A stretch of DNA of 64,000 bases from CBDCWT01 sp965223305 (GTDB taxonomy: Bacteria; Planctomycetota; Planctomycetia; Pirellulales; Pirellulaceae): NCBI GenBank assembly GCA_965223305.1, contig CBDCWT010000037.1:1-64000 (forward strand), read 5' to 3'. A program made the position numbers and the translations under genes. The number at the start of each line of letters is the position of its first letter. The stretch's first letter is position 1. Below the pieces are notes generated by a model. That model saw only the letters and a list, made by a program, of their open reading frames with translations, did not search any database and was not told the DNA's origin. Of the stretch, positions 9,703 through 19,307 are shown piece by piece.

Positions 9703-10078
9703 ACGAAAGCTTCCAGCTTGCGCTTTCGAGTTCATATTCGCACTACCGCTCCTCGCGTCACGCGGCTCATGGGCCCCGTAGCACGACCAAGACCAGGAAA
9801 GGAGTAGTTAGCGGTTAGGCATTCGCCGCCGCACAGAGTCCGGCAAAGTAGTGGATGTCCACGACAGAAACGTGTCGCGATATCTCGGATAGGCAAGTGC
9901 TGGCATTTCAGTATTGTCGCGCACTGGGTCGGTCGCTACTTTGCAGAACCAAATTTGGATTGCCAAAAGCAGACTTGGGAAAGGGACGGGCAAGTGCCTG
10001 TTTTTGGAGCAGGTGAATTCCCTGGGGGGGCCGTTAAATCAGCGATTCGACGTTTGAAGCAATCACCAGAGGGCCAAC
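9703..10078. other. Gene-free spacer before the beta-lactamase-like gene
   Basis: Contains a scrap of the CTGGTCC palindrome arm at 9785-9802. Otherwise I see nothing supportable. A 61-codon minus-strand frame (9808-9993) has no recognisable motif. Confidence 0.5.
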
Positions 10079-11266
10079 ATGTCAGCTACCGATTTCATCT
10101 GCCGTGAGTGTCTTGGGCGTGTGGTGGTCAGCGTATTTCTGCCGCTCGCCATCATGTCAAGTTCGGCCCTGGGCGACACGCTCAGCTTAGAGGACGAACT
10201 TGCCCGACAGGTTCCCAGGCTACTTGAACGACTCGATGTGCCCGGCGCCGCTATTGGAGTTGTTCGAAACGGCGAAGCCGCATTCACAAAGGGATATGGG
10301 CTGGCGAACAGGCAATCCGCCCAGGCCGTCCGTGCTGATACAGTATTCAACGTTGGTTCCGTTTCGAAGACAGTTACGGCGTGGGGTGTGATGCGTCTAG
10401 TCGACACCGGACACCTGTCTCTGGATGCGCCAATATCGCAGTATCTCACGCGCTGGCAGTTTCCCGCTTCCGAATACGAGACTGGCGGCATCACTGCAAA
10501 GAGGCTCATGAGCCATACGGCTGGGCTCACGATGCACGGAATACCGGGCTTTGAAGTCCCAAAGCCCCTTCCAACCATTGAGGACGTGCTGTCGGGAAAT
10601 TTTGAGGAGTGCGTCTACTCTACACCGGGTACAGCGGTGAAGGCGATTGAGAGCCCTGGCGAGAAGTGGCGATACTCTGGCGGGGGAATCGTGGTGCTTC
10701 AGCTGGTTATCGAGGAAGTAACTGGCGAATCCTTCAGCGATTACATGCATCAGGCAGTGCTGCGACCACTTCTTATGAACAACAGTCGGTTTGGATGGGA
10801 TGACCGGGTCAAAAAGAAAGCGGCTACCCCCTATGACTCTGACGGAAGTCCTCTCCCAACGTATCGATTCACCGGAACCTCGGGTGCTGGCTTCTACTCG
10901 ACAATCACTGACATGACGCGCTTTGTCGCTGCCGGCTTGTCTAGTCGGGCGGCGCCCCTTGGGATGGGTGTGCTCTCGGAAAGGACGACGGCACAAATGT
11001 ATGTGCCGGTCAAGCTTTCAAACGGAGAGGAGAGCCCCTGTGGCCTGGGCTACTTTGTCATTCCCAAGTCAGGAATGACACCTCTGATAGTCTGCCACGC
11101 CGGAGTTAACGCGGGTTGGCGAGCCGAATTCGCGGCATCACCAGAATCCGGTGACGCTATAGTCATCCTGGCAAACAGTGACAACGCTGACAGTCTGTTA
11201 GAGGAGGTTGTTCGTCTTTGGGGAAAGTCAGAATTGGACCAACCCCTGCCTGAATTGCCGTTCTAA
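10079..11266 (+). CDS. Beta-lactamase-fold serine hydrolase (class C / esterase-like), exported
   Basis: 395 residues. A hydrophobic stretch near residues 13-31, ending about SSSALG, looks like a signal peptide. The mature part matches the beta-lactamase/transpeptidase-like family PF00144. SxxK is S94-V-S-K97 in FNVGSVSKTVTAWG, Y in EKWRYSGGGIVVLQ fits the YxN-type position (as Y-S-G), and the third box is HAGVNAGW (HxG type). Length fits the family. It probably hydrolyses an ester or peptide in the periplasm; sequence alone cannot identify the substrate, and antibiotic resistance should not be assumed. It is one of the few intact genes in this eroded stretch. Confidence 0.92.
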   Translation: MSATDFICRECLGRVVVSVFLPLAIMSSSALGDTLSLEDELARQVPRLLERLDVPGAAIGVVRNGEAAFTKGYGLANRQSAQAVRADTVFNVGSVSKTVTAWGVMRLVDTGHLSLDAPISQYLTRWQFPASEYETGGITAKRLMSHTAGLTMHGIPGFEVPKPLPTIEDVLSGNFEECVYSTPGTAVKAIESPGEKWRYSGGGIVVLQLVIEEVTGESFSDYMHQAVLRPLLMNNSRFGWDDRVKKKAATPYDSDGSPLPTYRFTGTSGAGFYSTITDMTRFVAAGLSSRAAPLGMGVLSERTTAQMYVPVKLSNGEESPCGLGYFVIPKSGMTPLIVCHAGVNAGWRAEFAASPESGDAIVILANSDNADSLLEEVVRLWGKSELDQPLPELPF

Positions 11267-11304
11267 GACACGGGGGAAAGTCCATTTTTTCCGCTGGATA
11301 ATCG

Positions 11305-11633
11305 TCAAGGTTTCCCGTCTGCTGGGCAGATGTATAGTTTGTCCGGGTCGGCAAGTTCGGCCTCCTGAATAAACTCGGGATCAAGCAAGAACTCGTCGAT
11401 CGGTGGACGCGATAAATGATGATCTGTTGCCTGTTGGAATTCATTGGCGACGTAAACCAACGTACTTTCATCGTACCGGCCACCCATTCTGCTTCGGCGA
11501 TCATTTCGACGGTGACTACCATTTGCTTTTCGGCATCCTTAGCCAATGCCCGACGAAACACCGACGAGCCACTTCCCAAAGAAGAAAGCACGGCAATGGC
11601 TGTGCGACGATCAAATTTCCGCGACGATGACAT
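11305..11633 (-). pseudogene. Amidase-like gene with internal deletion (N- and C-terminal ends only)
   Basis: The first ~54 codons from 11633 read SSSRKFDRRTAIAVLSSLGS, then EMIAEAEWVAG: a twin-arginine-like start and a conserved helix. Near 11480 the sense changes frame and becomes a tail (DESTLVYVANEFQQATDHHL SRPP, then a stop at 11305). From memory, both ends match planctomycete amidase-signature proteins of 550-600 residues. The catalytic middle (Ser-Ser-Lys) is absent, so this is a deletion remnant. The family call for the tail is less certain than for the head. Confidence 0.6.
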
Positions 11634-11879
11634 GGCGAAACCTCAACGGGAAAGCTGAGCGATTGCGTGGGCGAACAAGCCGATTACGACCGAAATGCCC
11701 GGTCCGCGAGTCTCATTTTGCCATTCCAAATCAAAATGCCAAAAACTGGTGCGTCGGCGGCAGTTTTCGCGCTGGGAGTTCACTGCCCTGCGGGGGCGGT
11801 CCCACTGTTCTGATGTTGCCCTCCGACCGTGACCAAGACGCGCGGATTCATCGTCTGTGCAACTTCTCCCCATCAAGTT

Positions 11880-12239
11880 TCACACCTGTGTGTCGTTTGG
11901 GAGTTCAGTCGCAAAGTTTTCGGTTAGCGACTTCGGAGCGTTCTTTCGCCATGCATCGACGAGTGCCCGCAGGACGCTGCCCTCCTCAGCGTCTTGCAGA
12001 AACACAATCGTGGCACCGGTACGCCCCCATGGGCCATTGCAAACCTCGAACACATTTGGCTGTTCGTTGACCAACTTGATTTGAAGTTCACGGGTAAGCT
12101 TGACGACTCCCCATCCATCGCGTGGAAAGAGCGTTGCAAAAGTTCTTCCTCGCACTCGGAAGTCCGGACGATCCACGTCTTCACTTTCGTCGGATTCTGG
12201 AAGGCTCAAAGCGAATTGGCGGAACTTCGAGGGAGTCAT
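11880..12239 (-). CDS. MmcQ/YjbR family protein
   Basis: 119 residues, typical of the family. Reads MTPSKFRQFALSLPESDE, then FRVRGRTFATLF and GWGVVKLTRELQIKLV...EVCNGPWGRTGATIVFL. It has the double-wing CyaY-like fold used in MmcQ/YjbR proteins. The biochemical role is poorly defined, and DNA binding has been proposed for the family. It stands alone between remnants. The next gene on this strand (DUF1572) is a family that often travels with small stress proteins, but no operon is shown. Confidence 0.85.
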   Translation of the reverse strand: MTPSKFRQFALSLPESDESEDVDRPDFRVRGRTFATLFPRDGWGVVKLTRELQIKLVNEQPNVFEVCNGPWGRTGATIVFLQDAEEGSVLRALVDAWRKNAPKSLTENFATELPNDTQV

Positions 12240-12392
12240 GGGCTAATCACCAGCTAGACCGCGAATTGTCACAACGGCAATTCTAGCAATAGTGGCTCCC
12301 GCAGATTTGGAATTCGCGAAACGCATCGGCCTCGTCGTCCGACGCTGCTCAGGCGTTTCACGCCGTTCCGATGAAATCCGCCGTGCAGGTCG

Positions 12393-12946
12393 CTATTTCT
12401 GAAGGTGTGCGTTCCCCCATACCTGCTCGTTTACGGCGGCGGACTGACCACGGGCAATGGTAATCGTGTTCCATTTCTCTCCAACCACGATGCGAGCAAT
12501 CATGATGATTTGTCCGCAGTGGTATCCGCAATGGGCAAGTGACCGATGAATTGCCAAGGGTACAGAATGTGCTGTGCCGCGAATCTCAACTGTCTTCGCG
12601 AGGTCATTCGGCTCAAGTTGCCCCAGCGTGTCCGCAACACACTTCCAGCCTTTTTCCCAATAGTCGAGAATCTCTTGCCGGTTGTTGAACGTATCGACGA
12701 ACTCATCATCTCTGTTTCGCCACGGTTTCTCACCATCCGTGGTTAAGAAGTCTGTCCACCGCGATAGCAGGTTACCCGCGACATGCTTCATGACCACCGC
12801 GATGCTGTTTGTTTCGGGGTCGAGAGCAATGCGAAGTTTGTCGTCGCTAACCTGAGCAATCGCTGTGTCTGCCCATTTCTTATTGCAAGAAAGACGTGTA
12901 ACGCACTCTCGATGACGTTTCGAGCAGAATCATCTGATGAGTCCAT
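12393..12946 (-). pseudogene. DUF1572 (DinB-like) protein, single frameshift
   Basis: The main frame reads KKWADTAIAQVSDDKLRIAL, then SIAVVMKHVAGNL, TEDGEKPW-like, and HRSLAHCGYHCGQIIMIARI. This matches DUF1572 (DinB superfamily four-helix bundle with His ligands). The expected N-terminus (MDSSDDSARNVIESALHVFL, ATG at 12946) lies one base out of frame, with the break near 12886. One inserted base would restore about 185 residues, the normal length. It is either a recent pseudogene or a sequence error. Confidence 0.8.
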
Positions 12947-13802
12947 CGAACGCCTCTTATCTTCAGTGCGGATGTTGTTTTCTTCATCTCCTGCGTTCTG
13001 TCGGCGATGAAGCCCATTCTGGCAGGCAGGAGTTCACAGTATACGACACGGTGAACTAACAGGCATCCAAGACAGCCTGAACAGGCATCGTCTAGCAGGT
13101 TCAACTAGCTTCGATATCTATGAAAGAGTAGCTGCTCTCAGATCGAGCGGTTTTCCTGACCGATGATTGGGAAGCTGTTTCACTTCCCTTAGACAGGAGA
13201 ACTACCGCAATGCTCTACCTAGGAATCGACCAACATGCTCGACAGATCACCATCTCTCGGCGCGACGACAACGGCGATGTCGTGATGGCTCGCCAGGTGT
13301 CGACGCGGCCCACGAAGATCAATGAGTTTTTCCAGCGGCTCACTCGTGAACGACTCCAGGACGACACGCAGTTCGTGGCCGTGCTTGAAGTCTGCGGGTT
13401 TAACGATTGGCTGATCCGCATGCTGCGAGACTACCGGTGTGCGAAGGTGATCCTGATTCAACCGGACGAACGGAAGAGGCGCAAGACGGATCGACGGGAC
13501 GCGGCCGCACTCAGCGAACTGCTTTGGGTCAATCGTAATCGCCTGCTGCATGGCAAGCCGGTCCGCGGCCTGCGGCAAGTCGACATCGCCTGCACCACAG
13601 ACCAAGAGAATCGGCGGTTGACGACACTCCGAAAGGATGCCGGTCGAGCACGCACTCGCCTCGTCAACAAGGTTAGGCAAATCCTCCGAAGTCACAACCT
13701 GCAATGGGAAATGCCGACCAGAATCTTCCTTCATAATGCAGTCCTCTTTGGGCCTGGACGAGGTGGGTGAGTAAGCTATCACTAGTTCGTACGAACTATT
13801 TT

Positions 13803-16010
13803 CTAGGCGTTTTGCTCGGCGTTCTTTCGGTTCTGCAGTCGCGGCGTCCGAAGCTCTTTTGGTGGTAATGGTGATCCTCGGCCTGCTTGCGATGCTACTA
13901 GTTTCTGCAAGCGTTTCAACTCCTCGGCGTCTGCCCAGATTATCCAGGCTCGTGCGATTGGACGCTGGCAGGCATGTGCCCAGCCGCGAGTTACCCAGTG
14001 CTTGAGCAGCTTTTCGCGAATGCCGAGTTTGCCAGCCAGGGTACTAGCGCGCCACTCATCTTGGGACAGATCGGGATGGTGAAGCTGCTTGGCGCTGCGC
14101 GGATCTCTGTTGAGCAACAGGCTGATCATTGCGACTGACAGAGGCCGGCGGTCCCGAGGCGATAGGAATCCCTCCGACCGAAGCGTCGACGCGATTTCTG
14201 ATGTAGTCTTGCCTGCCAAGGCTAATTCCAAAGCGCGGTTCAGTAGGTCGTCGTAGTAATCGAGTTGTTTGAAGTGTTGCACCGGTCGCCGAATCTCATA
14301 ACAGCTCTCGAATCCGCCTGACCAACGGATCTTCGTCGTGACGGATTGACTATTGCCGACAATGGAGACTTCAACTCGCTCAATCATTAGACGGACGATC
14401 TCTTTTCGTTCTGCGTGTGTGGCACCGCTCCACAACGCAGCCAGATCACTACATGTTGCCTGGATTTGGTCACGTTCTTGTTGAGTCAATTGAACATCGC
14501 TTTGGCTACGGAATCCGTCGAGTTTCTTACTGGCTGCTTGGTGATCTACAAGCGCTGACTCCCAATGTTGTTCAAGCGTACTGGCAACCAGACGGTTGGC
14601 AGGATCGACGGTCCGATAACGTCGCTCAGCTAGGTTGACTTCGTATTCGGCCCGTTGCACTTCGTGTTCAAGCTGTTTTTCGAGCTGTCGACGCCGCACC
14701 GACTCGTCCTCCGCCGCTTGTAGGCTAAGCTCGATCGTGCTGGGCGCGAGGGCTTCGAGCACCTTGTTCGCGACGAAGTCATCGAGCGCGCGGCAAACGA
14801 TCGTCGATGGGCAGGGCTTCACGGCAACCCGATCGCGATACCGTTGGCAACGATAGCTACCTCGGTCGGCAGCCGTATAGATGGGAGTTATCCGCCGTCC
14901 GCAACAACCGCAGAACACGATACCCGCCAACAACGCGGCGCCGCTACGCGGAGCTCCCTTGTGGCCTTTCCGCGTGTTGTTCTCATTCAGTCGCCGCTGA
15001 TTTGCCTCGAACTGTTCCCAGGAGATGTAACTCGGGAATCGATCCTTAATGAAGACTTTCCATTCGTCTCGTGAAAGGAATTTGTGCTGCGATCGCTTGC
15101 CGCGTTTGTTTCGATAGTTTTTTCGCCTGCCGTAGCTGTAAGCACCAGCGTACAGCGGATTCTTGAGTAGTTCGTGTACGGTGGCTTTGCTGGGTACCCG
15201 CCAACTGATTTCGGAGTCGTGTCCTGGCGACTTGGAGGTTCCATCGCGAAACGGCAACTTGATTTGATTCCAGGCAAGATGGTGGAACACTTTGCTGCCG
15301 CTGCCCAAGGATTCAAACAAGCGAAAGAACATTCGCATGGCGTGCCGCGCCGACTCGTCGGGATCAAGTTGCGGTAGGCCAGCTTCATCGGGCACGAAGC
15401 CAACCGGCAGACTGTGCAACAACTCGCCTCGTTCTGCTTTGTTCATTCGGCCGCGTTCCAAACGAACCTTCATCGTGTGAAGTTCCATCTCGCTAATAAT
15501 GCCCTTCAGCCCCAACACCATCCGATCGTTGGGGTCGTTGGGACAGAAGACTCCGTCTTCGTCGGCGATCAACGAATCGAATACCGCACACACTTCAAAC
15601 AGATCGTGCCAATCCCTGGAGTTCCGTGCCAGTCGACTCATCTCCAACCCCAGCACGATGCCGAGTTGGTGGTCGGTAGCGAGTTTCAAGAGTCGACGAA
15701 AGCCGTCTCGGTCCACGCTCCCACTGCCACTGACACCTAGGTCTTCATCGATGATGACTATCTGATCTCTACGCCATCCCAACGCAAGCAACCGATCGTG
15801 CAGCTGATACTGCCGCGCGGTGGATTCGCGGTTCTCTCGAAGTTGATGCAAACTCGACTGTCGAATGTAAAGTGCCGCGTCACGAGCAAGGTGTTCAGGT
15901 TTGATTTTGGGTGAACCGACAACCTGAACAACTCTCGGCGATTTGACGATATCGCGAGGCCGTGCAATCTCGTCTGCGACAACGCTCGATCTTAATGCGG
16001 CGTTACTCAT
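13803..16010 (-). CDS. Large serine recombinase (resolvase + recombinase + zinc ribbon)
   Basis: 735 residues from the ATG at 16010, chosen because GGAGG lies just upstream and the ATG overlaps the previous stop (ATGA). The resolvase domain includes YIRQSSLHQLRENRESTARQ, with the nucleophile in RQSS, and later VLGLEMSRLARNSRDWHDL and GLKGIISEMELHTMK. The recombinase domain follows (LPVGFVPDEAGL...). A zinc ribbon comes next (FCGCCGRRITPIY ... YRCQRYRDRVAVKPC), then a long helical region (about 430-520). It cuts and rejoins DNA through a phosphoserine link and would mobilise the 2.6-kb element around it. Intact; the left end of the element lies 85 bases past its stop. Confidence 0.93.
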   Translation of the reverse strand: MSNAALRSSVVADEIARPRDIVKSPRVVQVVGSPKIKPEHLARDAALYIRQSSLHQLRENRESTARQYQLHDRLLALGWRRDQIVIIDEDLGVSGSGSVDRDGFRRLLKLATDHQLGIVLGLEMSRLARNSRDWHDLFEVCAVFDSLIADEDGVFCPNDPNDRMVLGLKGIISEMELHTMKVRLERGRMNKAERGELLHSLPVGFVPDEAGLPQLDPDESARHAMRMFFRLFESLGSGSKVFHHLAWNQIKLPFRDGTSKSPGHDSEISWRVPSKATVHELLKNPLYAGAYSYGRRKNYRNKRGKRSQHKFLSRDEWKVFIKDRFPSYISWEQFEANQRRLNENNTRKGHKGAPRSGAALLAGIVFCGCCGRRITPIYTAADRGSYRCQRYRDRVAVKPCPSTIVCRALDDFVANKVLEALAPSTIELSLQAAEDESVRRRQLEKQLEHEVQRAEYEVNLAERRYRTVDPANRLVASTLEQHWESALVDHQAASKKLDGFRSQSDVQLTQQERDQIQATCSDLAALWSGATHAERKEIVRLMIERVEVSIVGNSQSVTTKIRWSGGFESCYEIRRPVQHFKQLDYYDDLLNRALELALAGKTTSEIASTLRSEGFLSPRDRRPLSVAMISLLLNRDPRSAKQLHHPDLSQDEWRASTLAGKLGIREKLLKHWVTRGWAHACQRPIARAWIIWADAEELKRLQKLVASQAGRGSPLPPKELRTPRLQNRKNAEQNA

Positions 16011-16321
16011 TGCTGGCCTCCGTTCGGTTTGGAGCCTTCGGCAATGAATTGGCCGCAATGGTCGAGAGAACTTGGAGAACCTTCGACCGTGTCGGTTGGT
16101 CGACTGCGTGGGTCCAGATTTGGGTCAGCGGCAGCGAGCGCGGGGGGGAGCGACAGCTGTGTTCTTGTCGTCGGACATTCGACGCCTCCTTGCGATTTGA
16201 CTTCCAAACGAGAGGCCAACCAATCAACCAAAGCTCTGAGCGAGTCAAGAGCAATCACAACTTGCGAGCAGTCACTGCTATCAGTGAATCGCCCGCGAAA
16301 TGCACTTCCGCCAGCCTCCAA
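16007..16321 (-). CDS. Small protein translationally coupled to the serine recombinase
   Basis: 104 residues, starting MEAGGSAFRGRF. It contains a helical stretch VVIALDSLRALVDWLASRLE and a proline/aspartate-rich tail (AAADPNLDPRSRPTDTVEG). Its stop overlaps the recombinase ATG as ATGA, and it lies wholly inside the element whose only other gene is the recombinase. I recognise no family. It might be an accessory or directionality factor, but that rests on position alone. Confidence 0.6.
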   Translation of the reverse strand: MEAGGSAFRGRFTDSSDCSQVVIALDSLRALVDWLASRLEVKSQGGVECPTTRTQLSLPPALAAADPNLDPRSRPTDTVEGSPSSLDHCGQFIAEGSKPNGGQQ

Positions 16322-16906
16322 TTGTTCGGTGTTTTGGGGGGCGCTACGAAGAAATTCCCAACTCTAGCGGCCATCGCTTGGCTCAAAAGGCTCGTGTTGC
16401 CCTCGATTGACCGCCTGGAAATGGATCACCTGCTCGCTGACCTGGAGCAAGTTCAACAGCGGTTGGAAGAACTGGAGAAAGTCATCGCCGAACGTTGTGG
16501 CAACAGCGAAGACGCGGCCATCCTCGCGACGATCCCCGGCGTCGCTGCCTTTACCGCGATATCGCTCGCATGCCGTGTTGGTCGAATCGAGCGTTTCCCT
16601 CGCTCGCACAGCCTTGCTAATTATTGGGGCCTCACACCGGGCTGTCGAAATAGCGGCGAGGCCGACCAATGCCTCGGAAGGATTACCAAAGCCGGCAGCA
16701 GCCTGGCCCGCTGGCTGCTGGCACAAGTGACGCACAAGGTCTTGCGCAAGGACCGTCGGTTACGAGAATGGTTCAAACGCATCAAACGTAGGCGCGGTGC
16801 CACCATTGCACGAGTCGCCGTGATGAGAAAGCTGGCCACCATCATCTGGCATATGCCGACCAAACGCATTTCGTATCAGCGGTGCCGGCAGCTGGCCACA
16901 CAATAA

Positions 16907-18077
16907 GCACCACAGGAGCCCCTCGGGAATCGGAACAACAAAGCCTACATGGGGAGCAATGACAACTCAACGTGGATGGTCCGGCTTCTTACGTCCTGCC
17001 ATCCGTCGGAGCCATTCGCTTCGCCAGGGTGAGCCCCGACGGATGACAGGACGACGAAGCCTACACTGATCATCATTTTACGAGGAGATACGACGAAACA
17101 AGATTCGGCAAAGGTTGTTCGATCCGAGTCGCCGTGACTCGAGATCCCTCCCGTTGAGGCCAACTCGTGAAACGCCGTGGATGCGACGGCCTGGCCAAGT
17201 GCCAAGCCAGTCAGCACGATGCGTTGTGTGGAGTGGCCACAACGGTGAGGAATTCGCAGCTAGATAAGTCAGCGTCTGCTACAACGAGGCAGAGCCTCTC
17301 GCAGGACATGCGAGAGGTACCTCGCGAAGGAATGTGTCGGGAGCAATCGCGTTTTGGAAAGAACGATTGCAACTTCCCGTAGCGACGACGACCGAGATTG
17401 AATCAGAAAAAGAGTGACGAAGTCCACAACTCGATCAACCAACCAAAGAAAGGCGATTACGCACAGCGCTATCCGTACGTAAAAAACCCGATGGAAACCG
17501 CTTGGGCTTGACAAACTCTTTCAGGAAGGCGTTTCACGCCGAAGGCACGAAGCCAAAGCTCGAAAGTGCGTCGGTCATTTCGTCGAATGGCACTTCTATG
17601 AAAACGTTTCGTTAGTCAACAGGTATTCTTTTGTTTTTGCTCCGTTGTTTTGTGAGCTACAGTTGGGTCAGCCCAGACGGAGGATAGGGCAACGCAGAGG
17701 TGCGACCCGAGCGCCGCGCTGGGGCCAAGACCGAAGTTTGGCGGCTGGGCTTCAGTTCTCGGCCGCCTCTTTTTTTACATTTCGGGATTGGCCGCAATGC
17801 GCTAAACCTTCGCGGCAGGATGCTGCGACTGCTGCTACATGGATGTTCTCCTGCTGATCCTGCGGTGACAAAACGGCCTGGGTTTCGCCGTTGCGACGTC
17901 GCCTGTGGCAATCCGGTGTTCCATTCTTCTATCCGAGCATTGAGCCCAAGTTGGGATTCGAAAAGGTGTGAGGCTGCCCCACCTAGCTACGAGCATGAAA
18001 GCCCAGTGCCATTACGAGCTCACCTCACAACCGGAAGCTTGATTGCACACTCAACAGTCGACATGGCGTCTCCTTTC
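16907..18077. other. Gene-free stretch between two IS110 copies
   Basis: Contains the palindrome at 16993-17052. Short open frames (17269-17514 minus, 17657-17911 minus) have no convincing start, motif or codon pattern. I see no gene here. Confidence 0.55.
16993..17052. repeat. 60-bp imperfect palindrome
   Basis: Arms 16993-17013 and 17032-17052 (GTCCTGCCATCCGTCGG... against GTCCTGTCATCCGTCGG...) match at 18 of 21 positions around an 18-base centre. It lies just after the split IS110 gene and may be a dispersed hairpin or terminator-like element. Confidence 0.65.
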
Positions 18078-19121
18078 TTACGCGGCCGTTTGCATCTCCG
18101 TCGGCAACGTCATGTGCCAGTACAGTTGGCGAATCCAGCGGTTGGCCACGGCCGCCGCGGCCACACTGGCGGGTTTGCCCGCTGCTTTGAGTCGGTCTTT
18201 CAAGGTTTTCCACTTCGGCACGAAGCGAGCCAGCCGGTGAGCCGTTTCGATGAGCATGGTTCGCAAGTGCAAGTTTCCGGCTTGAATCAAGCCACCATCG
18301 GCTTGCTTCTTGCCGCTGGATGCGTTCTTCGGCGTTACGGCGCAGTAGCGAGCCAACTGCTTGCCCGACTGAAATCGCTGAAAACTGCCGATCTCCGCAC
18401 GCATGGTCACCGCAGTCACCAAGCCGACTCCTTTTTCCTCGCGCAGTTTTTGCACCACCGCGTCGTCCGTCGTGCTCGCCTCCATGCGTCGTTCGACATC
18501 TCGAATCTGTTCGGATACGCGATTCAGGTTTGTCAAATGTACGTCCATGACCCAACGGCTATGCTCCCGGAGTGAAGTGGTCGACTGTAGCCATTGCTTC
18601 CAGGAAACCGTCCACACGTTTCCCACATCGGACGGTGGTGAAATTCGTTCCTCACGCAGCATGGCCCGAATCCGTTGTTTGATTCGCCGACGCTCGTCCA
18701 CCAACTGCTGACGATGCCGTGTCAGACGCCGCAGATCACGAATTGATTCCGGTGGCAACCATACTCGCGGCAGATAGCCCACCCGCACCAAGTCCGCCAG
18801 CAACTGCGCGTCGCTGAAGTCCGTCTTGTCGGGATTCTGCTTCATCCGCGAGCAAATGCCGGCATTCGCCAACGCCACGTCCCATCCCTGTTGCTGCAGT
18901 TGTTCGGCGAGGTTTGCCGCACCGCAACACGATTCAAGCGCTGCTCCCATCACCAGCCGCCCCTCCAACGCCAGATCGACGAAGTCCAGAATCGCACCCT
19001 GGTGGTTGTTCACTCGACCATTAGCTAACACCGCACCCTCTCGGTCCAACACACACACTTGAACTACCGAGTCGTGATAATCCAAACCCACCAACGCCTG
19101 TAAATTCGGTAAATTATGCAT
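18078..19121 (-). CDS. IS110-family transposase, intact
   Basis: 347 residues. The N-terminal RuvC-like DEDD domain shows GLDYHDS, GAALESCCG and NPDKTDFSDAQLLADL. The C-terminal transposase-20 domain has KGVGLVTAVTMRAEIG and LARYCAVTPKNASSGK, with the conserved serine region near SSGKKQADGG. IS110 enzymes move DNA without terminal inverted repeats, using structured flanking RNA in characterised members. It differs clearly from the split IS110 at 13.2 kb, so it is not a duplicate. Its non-coding flanks (17.1-18.1 kb and 19.12-19.3 kb) should hold the element ends. Confidence 0.93.
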   Translation of the reverse strand: MHNLPNLQALVGLDYHDSVVQVCVLDREGAVLANGRVNNHQGAILDFVDLALEGRLVMGAALESCCGAANLAEQLQQQGWDVALANAGICSRMKQNPDKTDFSDAQLLADLVRVGYLPRVWLPPESIRDLRRLTRHRQQLVDERRRIKQRIRAMLREERISPPSDVGNVWTVSWKQWLQSTTSLREHSRWVMDVHLTNLNRVSEQIRDVERRMEASTTDDAVVQKLREEKGVGLVTAVTMRAEIGSFQRFQSGKQLARYCAVTPKNASSGKKQADGGLIQAGNLHLRTMLIETAHRLARFVPKWKTLKDRLKAAGKPASVAAAAVANRWIRQLYWHMTLPTEMQTAA

Positions 19122-19307
19122 CCCGTCGCTCCTGACCGAAGACTTAGGAAGAAGTCAAACACTCCCTAAATCTAGGTCTCGGAGCGACGGACTTTTCATC
19201 CCATCTGGCCGAGCAAGCTTCGTTCTGTAAATTCTGTTGATCTTCTTCTCAGTGGTTCGGTGCGGCTTCGCCGCCAGTTTCTTTTTCGTTCACGCAGACC
19301 GGGGGGC

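Larger units (their letters stand above)
13718..16349 (-). mobile_element. Serine-recombinase transposon inserted in IS110, CGA repeated at both junctions
   Basis: Left junction ATGCCGA|CCAGAATC, right junction GCGCTACGA|AGAAATTCC. Both sides share CGA (13715-13717 and 16347-16349). Precise loss of 13718-16349 restores the host frame. A GA dinucleotide at target and ends is what Tn4451/TnpX-type large serine recombinases use. The cargo is only the recombinase and one small coupled frame. Confidence 0.85.
13210..16906 (+). pseudogene. IS110-family transposase split by a serine-recombinase element
   Basis: The 5' part (13210-13717) has LGIDQHARQ, VLEVCGFND and KTDRRDAAAL, the acidic DEDD catalytic residues of IS110 enzymes. 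The 3' part (16350-16906) has the transposase-20 domain (ILATIPGVAAFTAISLA, LANYWGLTPGCRNSGE, ARWLLAQ). Joining 13717 to 16350 gives 1065 bases, exactly 355 codons, with no stop before the end and a sensible EMPKKFP junction. The gene was therefore intact before the insertion. AGGAG precedes the ATG. Confidence 0.92.

Noticed and set aside
9408..9818. 136-codon frame from repeat A into the DUF1080 remnant
   Set aside because: The start lies in repeat DNA and the end is read-through into spacer; only 9500-9702 has protein homology.
9808..9993. 61-codon minus-strand frame with a hydrophobic start
   Set aside because: No homology visible and no ribosome site; lies in eroded spacer.
10079..11266. 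Antibiotic-resistance beta-lactamase
   Set aside because: Fold and motifs fit the broad PF00144 family, which is mostly esterases and peptidases; nothing here shows lactam activity.
15962..16906. 314-codon plus-strand frame across the recombinase start and the IS110 3' part
   Set aside because: Its first 130 codons run antisense to the recombinase and small gene; only the part after 16350 is real IS110 sequence. It is an artefact of the insertion.
17657..17911. 84-codon minus-strand frame
   Set aside because: Arginine/proline/serine-rich, no motif, no ribosome site; typical of chance frames in GC-rich DNA.
18078..19121. Second copy of the split IS110
   Set aside because: The two IS110 proteins share only family motifs; they are different elements.
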